The notes under the pieces: model-generated
What the model was told of the DNA's origin: nothing
Database searches by the model: none
What the model saw: the letters and a program-made list of their open reading frames with translations, nothing else
Assembly (NCBI RefSeq): GCF_000699445.3
Contig: NC_067200.1
Location: forward strand, 18,589,003 to 18,653,002
Source of the DNA: Schistosoma haematobium
Lineage: Eukaryota > Platyhelminthes > Trematoda > Strigeidida > Schistosomatidae
Direction of reading: 5' to 3'
DNA: 64,000 nt
Made by a program: the position numbers and the translations under genes
In this document: positions 29,101 through 36,515 of the stretch, piece after piece
How positions within the stretch are numbered: position 1 is the first letter of the stretch
Layout of the letters: every line of letters starts with the position of its first letter

Positions 29101-32100
29101 ATAGAAAAGCTAGTTCTTCCGAAGTAAAATCTCGTACACGTAGATTACACGATCTTTTCAGAAGTTATCGAACTTATGATGGTCGTATCGGTTGTGAAGT
29201 TCGTGTTCTTATTACTGAACCGAGTTTTGATGGTAAATTTTGGGTTGGTCATACAAAAGCTTATGAACAAGTATGTGTAAATTATTAATGCAAATTATCA
29301 ACATACCTATATTGCTTGTTGCTTTTTGTATGGATGTTTTTTTGTCATTTTATCATCAAGAAAGATCAATATGTTCCATGAGGTTTTCATGGTTCTTGAT
29401 GTATCAGGTCAACTCATTTTAAAACTATTTTTTATTAATACTGAATATTTTCAAAGTTGAATTCACGAGTCATTCTAAGATAGACCACCATTAAAAACCT
29501 GAAAGAACAAGACGATCGTTTCGTCCTAGTATCAACCTCCTCAGCAATGCGCATCCACGATCCCGTACGCGGGACTCGAATCCAAAGTGTCTGTTTGATT
29601 TCATTGCCTATATTCGTCTGACTCGTGAGGACAAAGAATAGGCTTAAAGTTCTCTTTCCATTCAGCGGTACTGAATTGTGCTCAACCCTTCATCTATTGT
29701 CTGAGGTGGATAACTGTCTCACACCCGACACAGATTGGAACCCACGTTCGCGTGCGGGATCGTGGATGCGCACTGCTGAGAATTCCGTTACTGGGACGAA
29801 ACAACCGTCTAGTGCTTTCACGTGTTTAATGTTGTTCTAGCTTAGATTGATTCGTATATGAAAATTAGGTGAATTATCATTATTACATGATGCTTCAGCA
29901 TATTGGTTATCAGTTATCTCAGTATGTATGATTAGTAATGAAATTGCACTTATCGCGATGAGCGCGTTATTTAGAAAATTGAGAGAGCGAACATCGTATG
30001 TCCGACGCTTTAACCGGGTTAATGGATACGGAGGATCCATCTAGGGGAGTTTGAAAACCCTCATTCCAAACCATTTGTGCTCAAGGGTTCTAGGATCCTC
30101 AGGGAACAAATGGCTTATGAATCAATTATGGGTCACCGGTTACCATGGGACTCCCTCTCCAAACGTCACTCCACTGTCTTGTGGATTAGACCGTTAGGTC
30201 GAAGGCTCGGGAAGTAGCTCCCTATGAAAACCACCTGTTTCAGTTTGGGCACACAGATTGTATCGCAGCGCACACACAAATGAAGTGACTTATGGGGCAC
30301 ATATGTATTCGGTTCCCCTTTGTACCACTATTTATGTGTTCAAATAAATAAATAAGTAAAAATGTGATCAAACGAAATATTCTGTACACTGTCCCTCTAT
30401 ACTGTTCAAATGTGCGTTGATCTAATTCGGTTATTCATTTATTTACTTTGAAGAATTGACTTATACTAAAGGATAAGACATCAGAAATACAGATTTCTAC
30501 TCATCGCTGAGATATCACAATTATATCAATGTTTTATTGCTCCAATATGTAAAATGTCTTAGTCTATAACATTTAGCTCTAGGAGCATATTATATAACAA
30601 ACTGTTTGTGTTCGATTACTGAAGAAATTGATTTCAACTTCGTTATTTTGTTCAAGTTGGATTTTTGTCACTGATTCTCTAGATATTTATTTTAACACAT
30701 AGATATTGGTACAAGGAGGCACGAAATACATATGCGCCACACCGATCTCATTTGATATGCATGAGGGCTGTGAAACTGTCCGGGTGCTCTAACCGAAGCA
30801 GGTGGTTTTCTTAAGGGGTCACACACGGAGCCTTCGACCTGAAGGTCTAATCCACAAGGCAGTGGAGCATCGTAAGGAGATTCAGTCCCATGTTAACCGG
30901 TGACCAACGATTGGTTCGAACGCCATTTGTTCCTTCAGGATACTGGAGCCCATGTGCACCATTGATTTGGAATGAGGGTTTTCCAACTCCCTTATGTGGA
31001 CTCTCCATATCCACTAACCCGGGTAAAACGTCGTACGTTCACTTTTCGTCCTCTCAATTTCGTAAACAATAGTAACGCCACGAGAAGGATGTGAGTGGAA
31101 CTTCCCTAGCAGAGGCTATATACGCGTGGCCATGTGAGAGCATTTGCAGAGGGAGAGCTGACTCTCCCCACTCTCGGTTGTACCAGGGCATGTGGGGGCT
31201 AAAGCCGGCGACACCCGATATTAGTATGGTCATTCTATCCTTGCAGTCTTTGCAGTGGTTGATTTACTTAATGAGGTTTATTATCTTCAATGTGTTATTT
31301 TTGTAAACAACACGAAATAAATTGTTATTCATTTCTTAGGTTTTTTTTTCTTCACTAACCTTAATAGCTTAATTCGTATTATTTAGGGATTTAACAAAGG
31401 AATGTGTTTTATGTGATGTTTTCTTCCACAGTCTCGTGCGCGAGACTGATAAGTCCTGGGTTCGCATATCTCGAGGCGAGGTCGTGGATGCATACTGTTG
31501 AGGAGTCCTGCAATAGAACGAAATGGCCGTTCAGTGCTACCAGGTTTTCCATGGTGGTCTAGCATCAATTGACTCGTGATCTCAACCATTAAAATTACTA
31601 TAATATCCACAAAACCTTTCTGATACAAATAATGTCGTTGAATTAGGATTGACATTGTTATAACAGTTGAGCTTCCCACGTTTACACGTATGACACGTTA
31701 ATTTACCTTAAACAAATATCTACACTAGATTTTCAACCACCCACCTCCCAATCCCAGTGTGTCTATTCGATAGGACTTCAATACAACTCAAATAGATGAT
31801 CAAGAACACGTAATTAGCCTGACTAGAATGTCAATATATTTCTACAAAAAAAACCCGATACAATCCAACAGTAATCAATAACCAATCAATCAATAATAAT
31901 AAGGATAGGGGTAATATATAACTCATCTGACACCTGTCAGACTGCTATGTTTGAAGCTATCACGAGTTCACTTAATCTGCGAACGAGAACAAGACTCGGT
32001 GACCAAAGACCAGTAAGCTATTGATGCGTCTCAGCCCCGCTAACTAGAGGGAGAAGTCAGAGCTTGGAATGGGAAGTATATTCTACAAAACAGCCAGAAA

Positions 32101-35100
32101 CGAGTGATAACAACAAACACAATTCAAAATGTATATATACAGTGCAGAACCGTCCTTGGGGAAAGTTACCGAATAGCATACTAAAAGATGAAACGGACCA
32201 ATAGCATTTAAGACATTTCTCAGTGGGAAATACGACATGAAGGTGACAAGAGCGCCTTTGGCGCGGAAACAAAGAAATTCAAATTTTCTAAATAAAATTA
32301 CAAAACTAGGTCCTTTCCCAAGTGAGTTCTGAGGAACTGACGTCTCCAACACAGACTATCTACATTGTCTGACTAGAAAGACAACTAATCATTATCATTC
32401 TCGTCCATACATCATATATTTTGTTTCTTTTTTTCTTTGAGGAGGAGGAGGAGGGACGTACCTGTAAAGGAAATTGGATTAGAGGTGGTCCTAGTGACCT
32501 TGGAGCGTGACCGCAGTGCCCAAGGGACAACTGCTTGAGGTCAGTCACACACCATCTTTGTGTGAGTAATTTTCGTGTTAGCTCAGTACTTGTTGAGACC
32601 TTACCTACCGCCGGAGACGGATATCCGTGGGATAAGGCGAATTGTACATTTTTAGGGTCGAACTTTTCTAACCCCACCCTCCTTGTGGGAAGGCAGCATC
32701 GCTGTCATGCTGGTTGTCTGAAGGAAATACCTTACTGCTGTCATACCTCTGTACAGTCAGCAGTACGACTTCGCCTTCGGACCTTGGGTTTGTTGCTTTA
32801 AGTCTTACTGCTCTTCAACCGACCTGTCTGACATGGTAAGACCTTGAGGAACGGTTGTTCCAGCCAATATAGCTCGGTTGCTTCATCACGATAGGCAAGC
32901 CCAACCACCACGTCAAGGTAGCAACAACGGTTGGGTTTTTCTTTGGGGTGGGGTGGTGTGAAATAACTATTCCAAAATTATAACTTTCCTAATAATACTT
33001 ACATTTGTTTAATTATTATTCCAATTTCTATGTTTATTTTCATAGATTTTATTACCAAAAGATCCGGATGTTTATGGTCGTATAGTACTTGTACGTATTA
33101 TAGAATGTGATAAATTTTTTATGCGTGGTATCATTATTGATTCTGGACCATTGGATTCTATTGTTTTCCCAGATAATAATTTCAATTTATCATCTTTACC
33201 TTTATTAATACAAAATTCAATTCAATTATCTAAAATAAATTATACTACTATGGTAAAGCCAAATCAATTTAGTATATATACGTTGATTAATTCATTACGA
33301 AGTGATAAAACATTGGTTAGTAAATTTGTTTTGAATATCAATATAATATATGTATACTTTATTTTATAATGTGAGTGCAAGAAGGCATCAAATACCTATG
33401 CAATACACAAGTCACTTGATGATATGTGTGAGGGTTGAAATATTGCCTGGGTGTCCAAACCGGAACATGTGGGTCACTCCTCGAGACTTTGACCTAGAGG
33501 TATAATTCACAAGGTAGTAGAGCAACGTAAGGAGATGCAGTTCCATGGCAGCTGGTGACCAACAATTTGTTCATACACCATTTTTTCTCTGAGGATTCAG
33601 GAGCCGATGTACACCATTGATTTGGAATGAGAGTTTTCAACTCCCTTCGGTGAACTCTCTGTATCCACTAACCCGGTTAAAAGCATCGGACATTCACTTT
33701 TCGTCCTCTCGATTTCGTAAAAAATCCATCTGTCGCGATAAGACAGTCAGTAGGACTTCCCTGACAGTGGCTGTATACGCATGGTCATGTGAGAGTATTT
33801 GGAGAGGGAGAGCTCTCTCGACCCTCGGCTGTACTAGGACATTTGGGGGCATAGTATTTGTAACTCATACAATGTATATTGCTTGATAGATGCGAATGAA
33901 TTCATGAGCCGTTCTATTCTAGTGTGGGATTCCTCAGTGGCTGTGGTATGTGTCCGAAATCCCACACGCGGGAATCGGATGCAGGACTTTCAGTCTTGAA
34001 AGAGGGAAGACTATAACCAACTGCATATTGTTCACCATTTCACAAAGATTCACGTTCATTTGTTACTACAGAAATCTATGTATTACAAAAAGCGCATAGG
34101 AAACTGGGTTCAGTTTATTATATATACCTTATGCCTAAAGAAATCATACAAGAATGTTTGGGATGAGTTTCTCATCCTTTAAATACAAAATGTTGTTTCA
34201 GATCTAGTCTGTGTCAGCGCGTTGACTACCTCACTTGTAGTTGAAGCCTCAACTTATCTATTGAGTCCGTACTTAACAAAACATTAACATATATACAGAA
34301 AACTTGATGTACCCTTCCAAAATTGTGCTACCTGTAGTACAGATGGAATGTCCGTCTGCCAATCAATGGGTGAGTGCACTTGGGAACTGTTTTTTCTTCA
34401 TCAGTATATGGCTATTAAGCATGGCTTATAAAATTGGCCACTGTTTATCCTGGCTTACAGATCGCGATACTACGTATCATTGTTGAACCATTTATTGAGT
34501 GGAACTCATCACTGTATATCAACCTCCTTGATTATGAGTAGGCGTTTGACAGTGTGGATATATGAACCTCTTTCGATACTATGGTGTATCTAAGAAGATC
34601 GTCAATATCACACTGACTTCTTACGATGAACTACACTGCCAAGTGGTGTATGGAGGACAGCTGACAGATGCATTCCAAGTGGGGTCTGGTGTCAGACAAA
34701 GCCGCTTACTTCGATTCTTCGTTCTTCTACTGGTCGACTGGATTATGAAGACCTCCACAACTGAAGGGGAGCACTTAATGCAATGGATAGCTTGCATGCA
34801 GCTAGACGATTCGGACTTCGCAAATGATCTAGCTCTTCTATTCTATACACAGGTAAAGACAGCGAATGTAACAACAGTCTCTACAACAGTAGGCCTCAAC
34901 ATACACACCAGAAAAACCAAGTTCCTTAAATACAACACGGAGAACACCAACCCAATCACCCTCGATAGAGAAACTCTGGAAGATGTGGAAACTTTCACGC
35001 GCCTGGTTAGCATCATCGATGAACAATGAGGATCTGATGCAGACGTGAAAGCAAATCAAAGGCAGCATTCTTACAGTTGAAGAACATATGGAACTCAAAA

Positions 35101-35727
35101 CAAATTTTAACCAATATCAAAATCAGAATCTTTAATATTAACGTCAAGTACAAAAGTCAAGTATTTATAAACAATTGTCGACGCAAGATACTCAATGTTT
35201 GTTAACTGGTTATCACTAGCAACATCCTATACTGTGGGGGAGAACAAACCGGCTTCCAGCTGAAGAGAAAATTAGGAAGAAACGCTGAAGGCGGGTAGGA
35301 AATACATGAAACTTCACGGTGCACGCCCTAACATGAAAAATGCAGACCGAAGAAGACGTTGGGCTTGGAGTAGGATACAGATATTAAAACAATGAATAAC
35401 ACTTGGCAACAACTGGGAAGGAGATTGGAGTATAGAGTTGGTTGGAGAATTCTACTTGGCGGCCTATGCTCCACGAGGATTAACAGGCGTAATGAAAAAA
35501 GGTAGTGGCAACTGATCTGAAACAAGGGATTTCGACGAATGATATAATCTTCATCTCTATATTCATATATACATATATATAAACATGTTTTCATTTTATT
35601 ATCAATCTTATTTTTCTTACTATTATAGGCATTTTACATGGGTTATATGATACTTATAATAGCTGGAATCTGTTCCGCATGGAAATTTACAGATTTGGAT
35701 CTATACAAGAAGTTTTCTCTTACTTGA
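1986..35727 (+). CDS. CDKAL1: CDKAL1-like threonylcarbamoyladenosine tRNA methylthiotransferase (10 exons)
   Basis: Exons: 1986-2115, 2982-3397, 9275-9341, 13281-13535, 15429-15713, 17310-17409, 23256-23453, 29105-29270, 33046-33315, 35629-35727. All introns are GT-AG, phases match, and the CDS is 1986 nt (661 aa; human CDKAL1 is 579). The family converts t6A37 to ms2t6A37 in tRNA-Lys(UUU) using two [4Fe-4S] clusters and SAM. Seen: an N-terminal MTTase domain with cluster cysteines C55 (TWGCAHN), C141 (LNSCTVK) and C170 (SGCVPQ); radical-SAM CX3CX2C at C256/C260/C263 ([13 protein letters not shown]); a TRAM domain at about 514-568; and a hydrophobic tail at 630-649 ([18 protein letters not shown]), matching the ER tail anchor of animal CDKAL1. 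A Cys-rich insertion of about 50 residues precedes C141. The first in-frame ATG fits the conserved N-terminus (MDIEDLS). Assignment is by remembered family similarity and is very secure. Confidence 0.95.
2116..2981 (+). other. CDKAL1 intron 1
   Basis: 866-nt GT-AG intron. No repeat family recognised. Confidence 0.7.
2982..3397 (+). CDS. CDKAL1: CDKAL1 exon 2 (MTTase domain)
   Basis: Acceptor is ATTTTCTAG|AAAAG. It carries all three N-terminal cluster cysteines (C55, C141, C170) and the Cys/Ser-rich insertion at about residues 80-132. It ends at GADYLK with donor GTTCGT, phase 0. Translation runs on past the donor to a stop at 3415, so the donor is set by homology to the next exon. Confidence 0.93.
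4205..4675 (+). repeat. Short LINE-B-derived repeat (5'-truncated)
   Basis: Starts within the family at GAAATGCTCTCACATGGCC and runs to the 3' end (GTGGCGCATATGTATTTGG, then an A/T-rich tail). Inserted in CDKAL1 intron 2. The interval 3398-4204 before it shows nothing recognisable. Confidence 0.85.
4676..5230. other. CDKAL1 intron 2, unassigned part
   Basis: No recognisable repeat. Open frames at 4730-4990 and 5072-5425 lack similarity to anything recognised and are treated as chance. Confidence 0.4.
5249..9165 (+). mobile_element. LINE-A: full-length but inactive RTE-like non-LTR retrotransposon
   Basis: Flanked by a target-site duplication: 5231-5248 and 9166-9179 both read CCA-polyT-ATGTC and differ only in T-run length (18 and 14 bp). 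The element has a ~340-bp 5' UTR, one endonuclease-RT frame, a 3' UTR and a GACT-type tail repeat. It ends about 95 bp before CDKAL1 exon 3, in sense orientation. In-frame stops plus one frameshift make it dead. It is RTE-like by its APE endonuclease, its RT and its [11 protein letters not shown] tail. Confidence 0.9.
5585..8964 (+). pseudogene. LINE-A endonuclease/reverse transcriptase, disrupted
   Basis: APE-type endonuclease from about 5950 ([49 protein letters not shown]), then RT motif [13 protein letters not shown], motif [17 protein letters not shown], motif [12 protein letters not shown], and the C-terminal [18 protein letters not shown]. One frame is kept from 5585 to 8593. It is interrupted by TAA at 7295-7297, TAA at 8153-8155 and TGA at 8384-8386, and an indel near 8590 moves the end (8653-8964) to another frame. 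No ATG near the N-terminus is convincing. RT motifs A-C remain, but the protein cannot be made whole. Confidence 0.88.
9275..9341 (+). CDS. CDKAL1: CDKAL1 exon 3
   Basis: A small exon (67 nt) encoding [20 protein letters not shown] plus LQ, matching the human segment [20 protein letters not shown]. The 3' end of a LINE-A insertion lies only about 95 bp upstream. Confidence 0.93.
9342..10069. other. CDKAL1 intron 3, first part
   Basis: No recognised element. Confidence 0.4.
10070..10540 (+). repeat. Short LINE-B-derived repeat
   Basis: Near-full-length copy, from CCCCCAAATGCCCTGGTACG to TATGTGTTACAATAAAAT. It lacks a central ~60 bp present in other copies (GGTTGGTGGA... block). Confidence 0.88.
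10856..11000 (+). repeat. Degenerate hammerhead-SINE fragment
   Basis: Contains a box-B-like GGGTTTGATTCCC and remnants of the ribozyme (CTGAAGA, GCGAAAC, CCAGTGCTT). Stem II no longer pairs. 10541-10855 shows nothing recognisable. Confidence 0.6.
11225..11755 (+). repeat. Short LINE-B-derived repeat
   Basis: Full-length type with the central GGTTGGTGGATATG segment. It ends GTGTCTAAATAAAATAAAG. More diverged near its 3' end. Confidence 0.88.
12185..12475 (+). repeat. LINE-B 3'-end fragment
   Basis: Corresponds to LINE-B 49645-49920: CAGAATAGAAGCCA, a pyrimidine-rich 3' UTR, then GTGTGGCTCATATCTATTT and the A-rich tail. 5'-truncated as usual for LINEs. Confidence 0.75.
12755..13039 (+). repeat. 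Solo LTR related to the 17935-22426 gypsy element
   Basis: Starts TGTGGTGTATGTTACTTATG with the same start palindrome and carries the shared CTGGCAGCAGAAG block and a TTGGTTATCC...TTCACTATACA end. No internal region is present. Confidence 0.7.
13088..13146 (-). repeat. LINE-A tail fragment
   Basis: Reverse complement of the last ~55 bp of LINE-A (CAGTCAGCTACAACATAGGA). Confidence 0.7.
13281..13535 (+). CDS. CDKAL1: CDKAL1 exon 4 (radical SAM cysteines)
   Basis: Holds the [4Fe-4S]/SAM motif [11 protein letters not shown] (C256, C260, C263) and [17 protein letters not shown]. The linker before [14 protein letters not shown] is Ser-rich. Phase 1 at both ends. Confidence 0.95.
13630..13930 (-). 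repeat. LINE-A 3'-end fragment (5'-truncated)
   Basis: Reverse complement of the LINE-A 3' UTR and end of ORF. The tail repeat is at the left (AGTCAGTCAGCTACAACG). Confidence 0.85.
14375..14857 (+). mobile_element. Short LINE-B-derived repeat with intact 12-bp target-site duplication
   Basis: Flanked by TGATGATAATCT at 14363-14374 and 14858-14869, so both ends are defined: the element starts TGCCCCCAAATGCC and ends in an AAATAAATAAT-type tail, 483 bp. It is a good reference copy. It has no convincing ORF. Confidence 0.92.
14870..15428. other. CDKAL1 intron 4, second part
   Basis: A possible very degenerate tRNA-like/SINE segment lies near 15130-15235 (GAGTTCGACTG). Otherwise nothing recognisable. 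Confidence 0.3.
15429..15713 (+). CDS. CDKAL1: CDKAL1 exon 5 (radical SAM core)
   Basis: Begins [19 protein letters not shown] and contains [13 protein letters not shown] and FLHIPVQS, all family hallmarks. About 17 residues around [14 protein letters not shown] are extra relative to human. Donor CTG|GTAAGT. Confidence 0.95.
16205..16668 (-). repeat. Short LINE-B-derived repeat
   Basis: Reverse-complement copy. The T-rich tail is at the left (TTATTTATTATTTATTTTAG); the 5' end of the element is near 16668. 15714-16204 holds nothing recognised. Confidence 0.9.
17020..17130 (+). repeat. Short LINE-B-derived repeat, 3' end only
   Basis: Starts at GAGCACCCGGGCAATATC and runs through GTGTGGCGCATATATATCTG to the tail. 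Confidence 0.8.
17310..17409 (+). CDS. CDKAL1: CDKAL1 exon 6
   Basis: Encodes [19 protein letters not shown] and a short [12 protein letters not shown] tail. Donor AAATTT|GTAAGT, phase 2, joins in frame to exon 7. Confidence 0.9.
17559..17838 (+). repeat. Short LINE-B-derived repeat, 5' part only
   Basis: From CCCCCAAATCCCCTGGTATG to GAACAAATTGCGTATT. The 3' half is missing, which is unusual for a LINE-type copy. Confidence 0.8.
17935..18248 (+). repeat. 5' LTR of the gypsy element
   Basis: 314 bp. It opens with a palindrome CTACTTATATTGATATAAGT (10-bp arms). It differs from the 3' LTR at the G of AACGTGAGTC and in GCAACAGTCC. Confidence 0.95.
18251..18263 (+). other. Primer binding site-like sequence
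   Basis: TGGTGTCGCTGCC begins two bases after the 5' LTR; TGG matches the CCA end of a tRNA. The tRNA was not identified. Confidence 0.6.
18274..22091 (+). pseudogene. gypsy gag-pol polyprotein with a frameshift in integrase
   Basis: Starts at ATG 18274 ([13 protein letters not shown]). Gag domain to about residue 190; zinc knuckle CX2CX4HX4C at 205-218 ([14 protein letters not shown]); aspartic protease [12 protein letters not shown] with D267; RT with FCVDFRELN and YGDD at 565-568; RNase [10 protein letters not shown] with D714; integrase HHCC zinc finger near 920-960 and the first catalytic Asp in SVDVMEPF. This frame stops at TAG 21379-21381. The remaining integrase ([22 protein letters not shown], then a basic C-terminal domain) continues in a different frame to 22091, consistent with loss of one base near 21379. 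A single gag-pol frame is common in this superfamily. The frameshift should inactivate integrase. Confidence 0.92.
22098..22112 (+). other. Polypurine tract
   Basis: AAAAGGGGGGACGAG immediately upstream of the 3' LTR, the expected plus-strand primer. Confidence 0.8.
22113..22426 (+). repeat. 3' LTR of the gypsy element
   Basis: 314 bp, 312 of 314 identical to the 5' LTR. Confidence 0.95.
22540..22770 (+). repeat. Repeat with TATA-like motif, copy 1 (possible solo LTR fragment)
   Basis: Shares with 23690-23930 the blocks GATTGGA, TGCTAATA, ATGATGATTTCGTT, ACTATAAATACCTGA and TACGCGGTATATCAAGAA. The TATAAATA box suggests a pol II promoter, perhaps an LTR. Class not established. Confidence 0.55.
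23256..23453 (+). CDS. CDKAL1: CDKAL1 exon 7
   Basis: Encodes [20 protein letters not shown] and [18 protein letters not shown], the end of the radical-SAM barrel. The first ~13 residues ([13 protein letters not shown]) are extra relative to human. Confidence 0.94.
23520..23620 (-). repeat. Hammerhead-SINE 3'-end fragment
   Basis: GGGGTTGTGGAGATTATTA and CACCATTCAAAACCTGGAAG match the reverse complement of the SINE 3' end. The ribozyme core is missing. Confidence 0.55.
23690..23930 (+). repeat. Repeat with TATA-like motif, copy 2
   Basis: Second copy of the 22540-22770 repeat, same strand. A CDKAL1 exon lies between them, so they are not the two LTRs of one element. Confidence 0.55.
23945..24115 (+). 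repeat. Hammerhead SINE, degenerate ribozyme
   Basis: Box-B-like GGGTTTGAATCCC, then CGCACTGTTGAGGAGTCCC and CAAAACGG. The first core base is T instead of C, and GAAA is preceded by a changed stem II, so it is probably inactive. Confidence 0.7.
24215..24480 (-). repeat. Solo LTR related to the gypsy element
   Basis: On the minus strand it starts TGTGTTGTATACTACTTATG with the palindrome (around TCGACAGA) and carries CTGGCAGCAGAAG. It matches the copy at 50500-50753 over most of its length. Confidence 0.7.
24810..25325 (-). repeat. Short LINE-B-derived repeat
   Basis: Near-full-length reverse copy. The T-rich tail is at the left and CCAGGACATTTGGGGG is at the right end. Confidence 0.9.
25855..25975 (-). 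repeat. Degenerate tRNA-like SINE head
   Basis: Reverse complement holds a box-B-like segment and a box-A-like GCTCGGTGGTTTAGAGGTTG. 25326-25854 shows nothing recognisable. Confidence 0.5.
26065..26115 (+). repeat. Hammerhead remnant fused to LINE-A
   Basis: GCACTGTTCAAGAGTCCTAT...GGAACAATTGTCCAGTGC keeps the outline of the SINE ribozyme, with mutated core. LINE-A sequence begins within about 5 bp of its 3' end. Confidence 0.6.
26116..28795 (+). mobile_element. LINE-A copy 2: 5'-truncated, with an internal RT deletion
   Basis: Aligns with LINE-A from about 5930 to the tail. Near 27610 the sequence jumps from the region of EVEKAI to [12 protein letters not shown], deleting about 580 bp including RT motifs A and B. 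It ends with the GACTGACTGACTGACC tail at about 28795. Located in CDKAL1 intron 7, sense orientation. Confidence 0.9.
26247..28517 (+). pseudogene. LINE-A copy 2 endonuclease-RT, deleted and frameshifted
   Basis: The endonuclease frame is open from 26247 to 27632 ([39 protein letters not shown]). The deletion then shifts the frame, and YADD plus the C-terminal part continue in 27598-27987, 27945-28274 and 28284-28517. The endonuclease SETRIQD and SDHAL motifs remain, but the usual GDFNAQ is SDFNAQ here. No functional RT can be made. Confidence 0.88.
28796..29104. other. CDKAL1 intron 7, last part
   Basis: No recognised element before the exon 8 acceptor (TTATTTATAG). Confidence 0.5.
29105..29270 (+). 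CDS. CDKAL1: CDKAL1 exon 8 (start of TRAM)
   Basis: Encodes [18 protein letters not shown] followed by [20 protein letters not shown], the linker helix and the first half of the TRAM RNA-binding domain. Phase 2 in, phase 0 out. Confidence 0.93.
29445..29605 (-). repeat. Hammerhead SINE, degenerate
   Basis: Minus strand has GCTGAGGAGG, ACTAGGACGAAACG and a cleavage-type GTC. Stem II is mispaired (GGTT vs GGAC). Confidence 0.65.
29690..29840 (+). repeat. Hammerhead SINE, degenerate
   Basis: CACTGCTGAGAATTCC, GGGACGAAACAACCGTC and TAGTGCTTTC. The core G8/A9 region is altered. Confidence 0.6.
29945..30350 (+). repeat. Short LINE-B-derived repeat (5'-truncated)
   Basis: Starts at the AAATTGAGAGAGCGAACA block and ends with GTTCAAATAAATAAATAAG. 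Confidence 0.85.
30683..31202 (-). repeat. Short LINE-B-derived repeat
   Basis: Full-length reverse copy, from the TTTATTTTAACACATAG tail to CCAGGGCATGTGGGGGC. Very similar to the copy at 39860-40370. Confidence 0.9.
31425..31600 (+). repeat. Hammerhead SINE, mutated ribozyme
   Basis: CCTGGGTTCG (box B), then ACTGTTGAGGAGTCC and GAACGAAATGGCCGTTCAGT. The first core base is T instead of C. Confidence 0.7.
31705..32412 (+). repeat. Repeat X, copy 1, interrupted by a solo-LTR-like insertion
   Basis: 31712-31943 and 32354-32412 together match the uninterrupted copy at 39399-39690 (TCTACACTAGATTTTCAACC ... GTCTGACTA). The insertion at 31944-32353 is flanked by GACT on both sides. Class of repeat X unknown. 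Confidence 0.8.
31944..32353 (-). mobile_element. Solo-LTR-like element, 410 bp, 4-bp target duplication
   Basis: Flanks GACT at 31940-31943 and 32354-32357; the empty site is seen at 39620. On the minus strand it begins TGTGTTGGAGACGTCAG and ends near CAAACATAGC. Copies at 43956-44385 and 54083-54505. The 4-bp duplication fits an LTR retrotransposon. Confidence 0.7.
32453..32940 (-). repeat. LINE-A 5'-end fragment
   Basis: Reverse complement of LINE-A 5249 to about 5725: 5' UTR (GTTGCTACCTTGACGTGGTG on the element strand) through the ORF start. The 3' part of the element is absent. Confidence 0.85.
33046..33315 (+). CDS. CDKAL1: CDKAL1 exon 9 (end of TRAM, linker)
   Basis: Encodes [18 protein letters not shown] (second half of TRAM), then a less conserved Ser/Asn-rich linker. 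Donor TTG|GTTAGT, phase 0. Confidence 0.9.
33366..33850 (-). repeat. Short LINE-B-derived repeat, diverged
   Basis: Immediately follows CDKAL1 exon 9. Reverse copy with more substitutions than most. Ends ACTAGGACATTTGGGGGC. Confidence 0.88.
33893..34020 (-). repeat. Hammerhead-SINE fragment
   Basis: TTCATGAGCCGTTCT, GTGGGATTCCTCAG and GGGAATCGGATGCAGG match the SINE in reverse. The ribozyme is incomplete. Confidence 0.55.
34152..34270 (+). repeat. LINE-A internal fragment
   Basis: Corresponds to LINE-A around 8207-8340 (GAATGTTTGGGATGAGTTTC, GCGTTGACTACCTCACTT). Confidence 0.6.
34460..35505 (+). pseudogene. RTE-type LINE (third family), decayed RT fragment
   Basis: Motif A is readable as [18 protein letters not shown] around 34510-34558. 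The open frame 34562-35029 continues [81 protein letters not shown]. The catalytic YADD-type motif is FAND, and the conserved RQGCLLSPF segment is altered. The C-terminal part and 3' end (GGCCTATGCTCCACGAGGAT) follow with stops. It differs from LINE-A and LINE-B. Located in CDKAL1 intron 9. Confidence 0.82.
35629..35727 (+). CDS. CDKAL1: CDKAL1 exon 10 (C-terminal membrane anchor)
   Basis: Acceptor TTATTATAG|GCA. It encodes 32 residues, a hydrophobic stretch followed by [14 protein letters not shown], and a TGA stop at 35725-35727. The position matches the C-terminal transmembrane tail of animal CDKAL1. Confidence 0.85.
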   Translation, partial: AFYMGYMILIIAGICSAWKFTDLDLYKKFSLT

Positions 35728-36515
35728 TTCTATATGTCAATGAAATATTGTGATAAATTGACTATGTATATACATTTGATTTTTGTTCTATTTCGAATAA
35801 TACATCTATTCAGAAGTAATTGTTTGATTCTTTTGTTTGACTACTTATTCAATAATGACGTGTGTATGTCTGTGAATTTAGGATCGCATAGTTGTTGTTT
35901 TCGAGATGGTGGAGAAGATTTGTAGCTCAGGTGGATGATTTTGGTGGAATTTTCTTTTTGAAAGAAAAGGCGATTGCATGTGATAAAGTGCTCTTCATTT
36001 CATTTGATCCGTTCCACTTGTGAATTTTTCTTATGATACCCCCCAGAAGTATAAGAGAACAAAACTTTTGCCTGAGATACTGTCAATTAATAGATTTTGG
36101 CAAATATTATTGTTAAACAAAAGTAAACGATCTCACAGTATCGAACATCTTGACAAATTCCAGTAATAGTGTTTGGACAAGAGCTTTTTGATCCCATCAC
36201 TCCTGAGCTGATGAGGCGTTTGTGGAGTGCAAGATCTGAGATTAGGGAGTGGAGTGTTGAAGAAAAAGCATGAAAGACATATCCAATTAAATCGTCTGGT
36301 ATGTGTTTGATGTTACAAGCAAATGAAGAGGATTAAGCGTCTACTACAAACAACTGGCTTTTACCTCGCAATCTTCGTGACCATCTTTACAGTCTGTTAT
36401 TGTGTCAACTTTGTTAATTTCTGGTATAAAATAATCTCTGTAACATATCGACTCTGTCATTTGTTATCGTGTTACAGACTTGGGTAGTCGTTTGTTTTTT
36501 ATTTATTTATTTTTA
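35728..36515. other. CDKAL1-TRAPPC5 intergenic region
   Basis: CDKAL1 3' UTR is expected here. No canonical AATAAA was found close to the stop. No repeat recognised. Confidence 0.4.
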
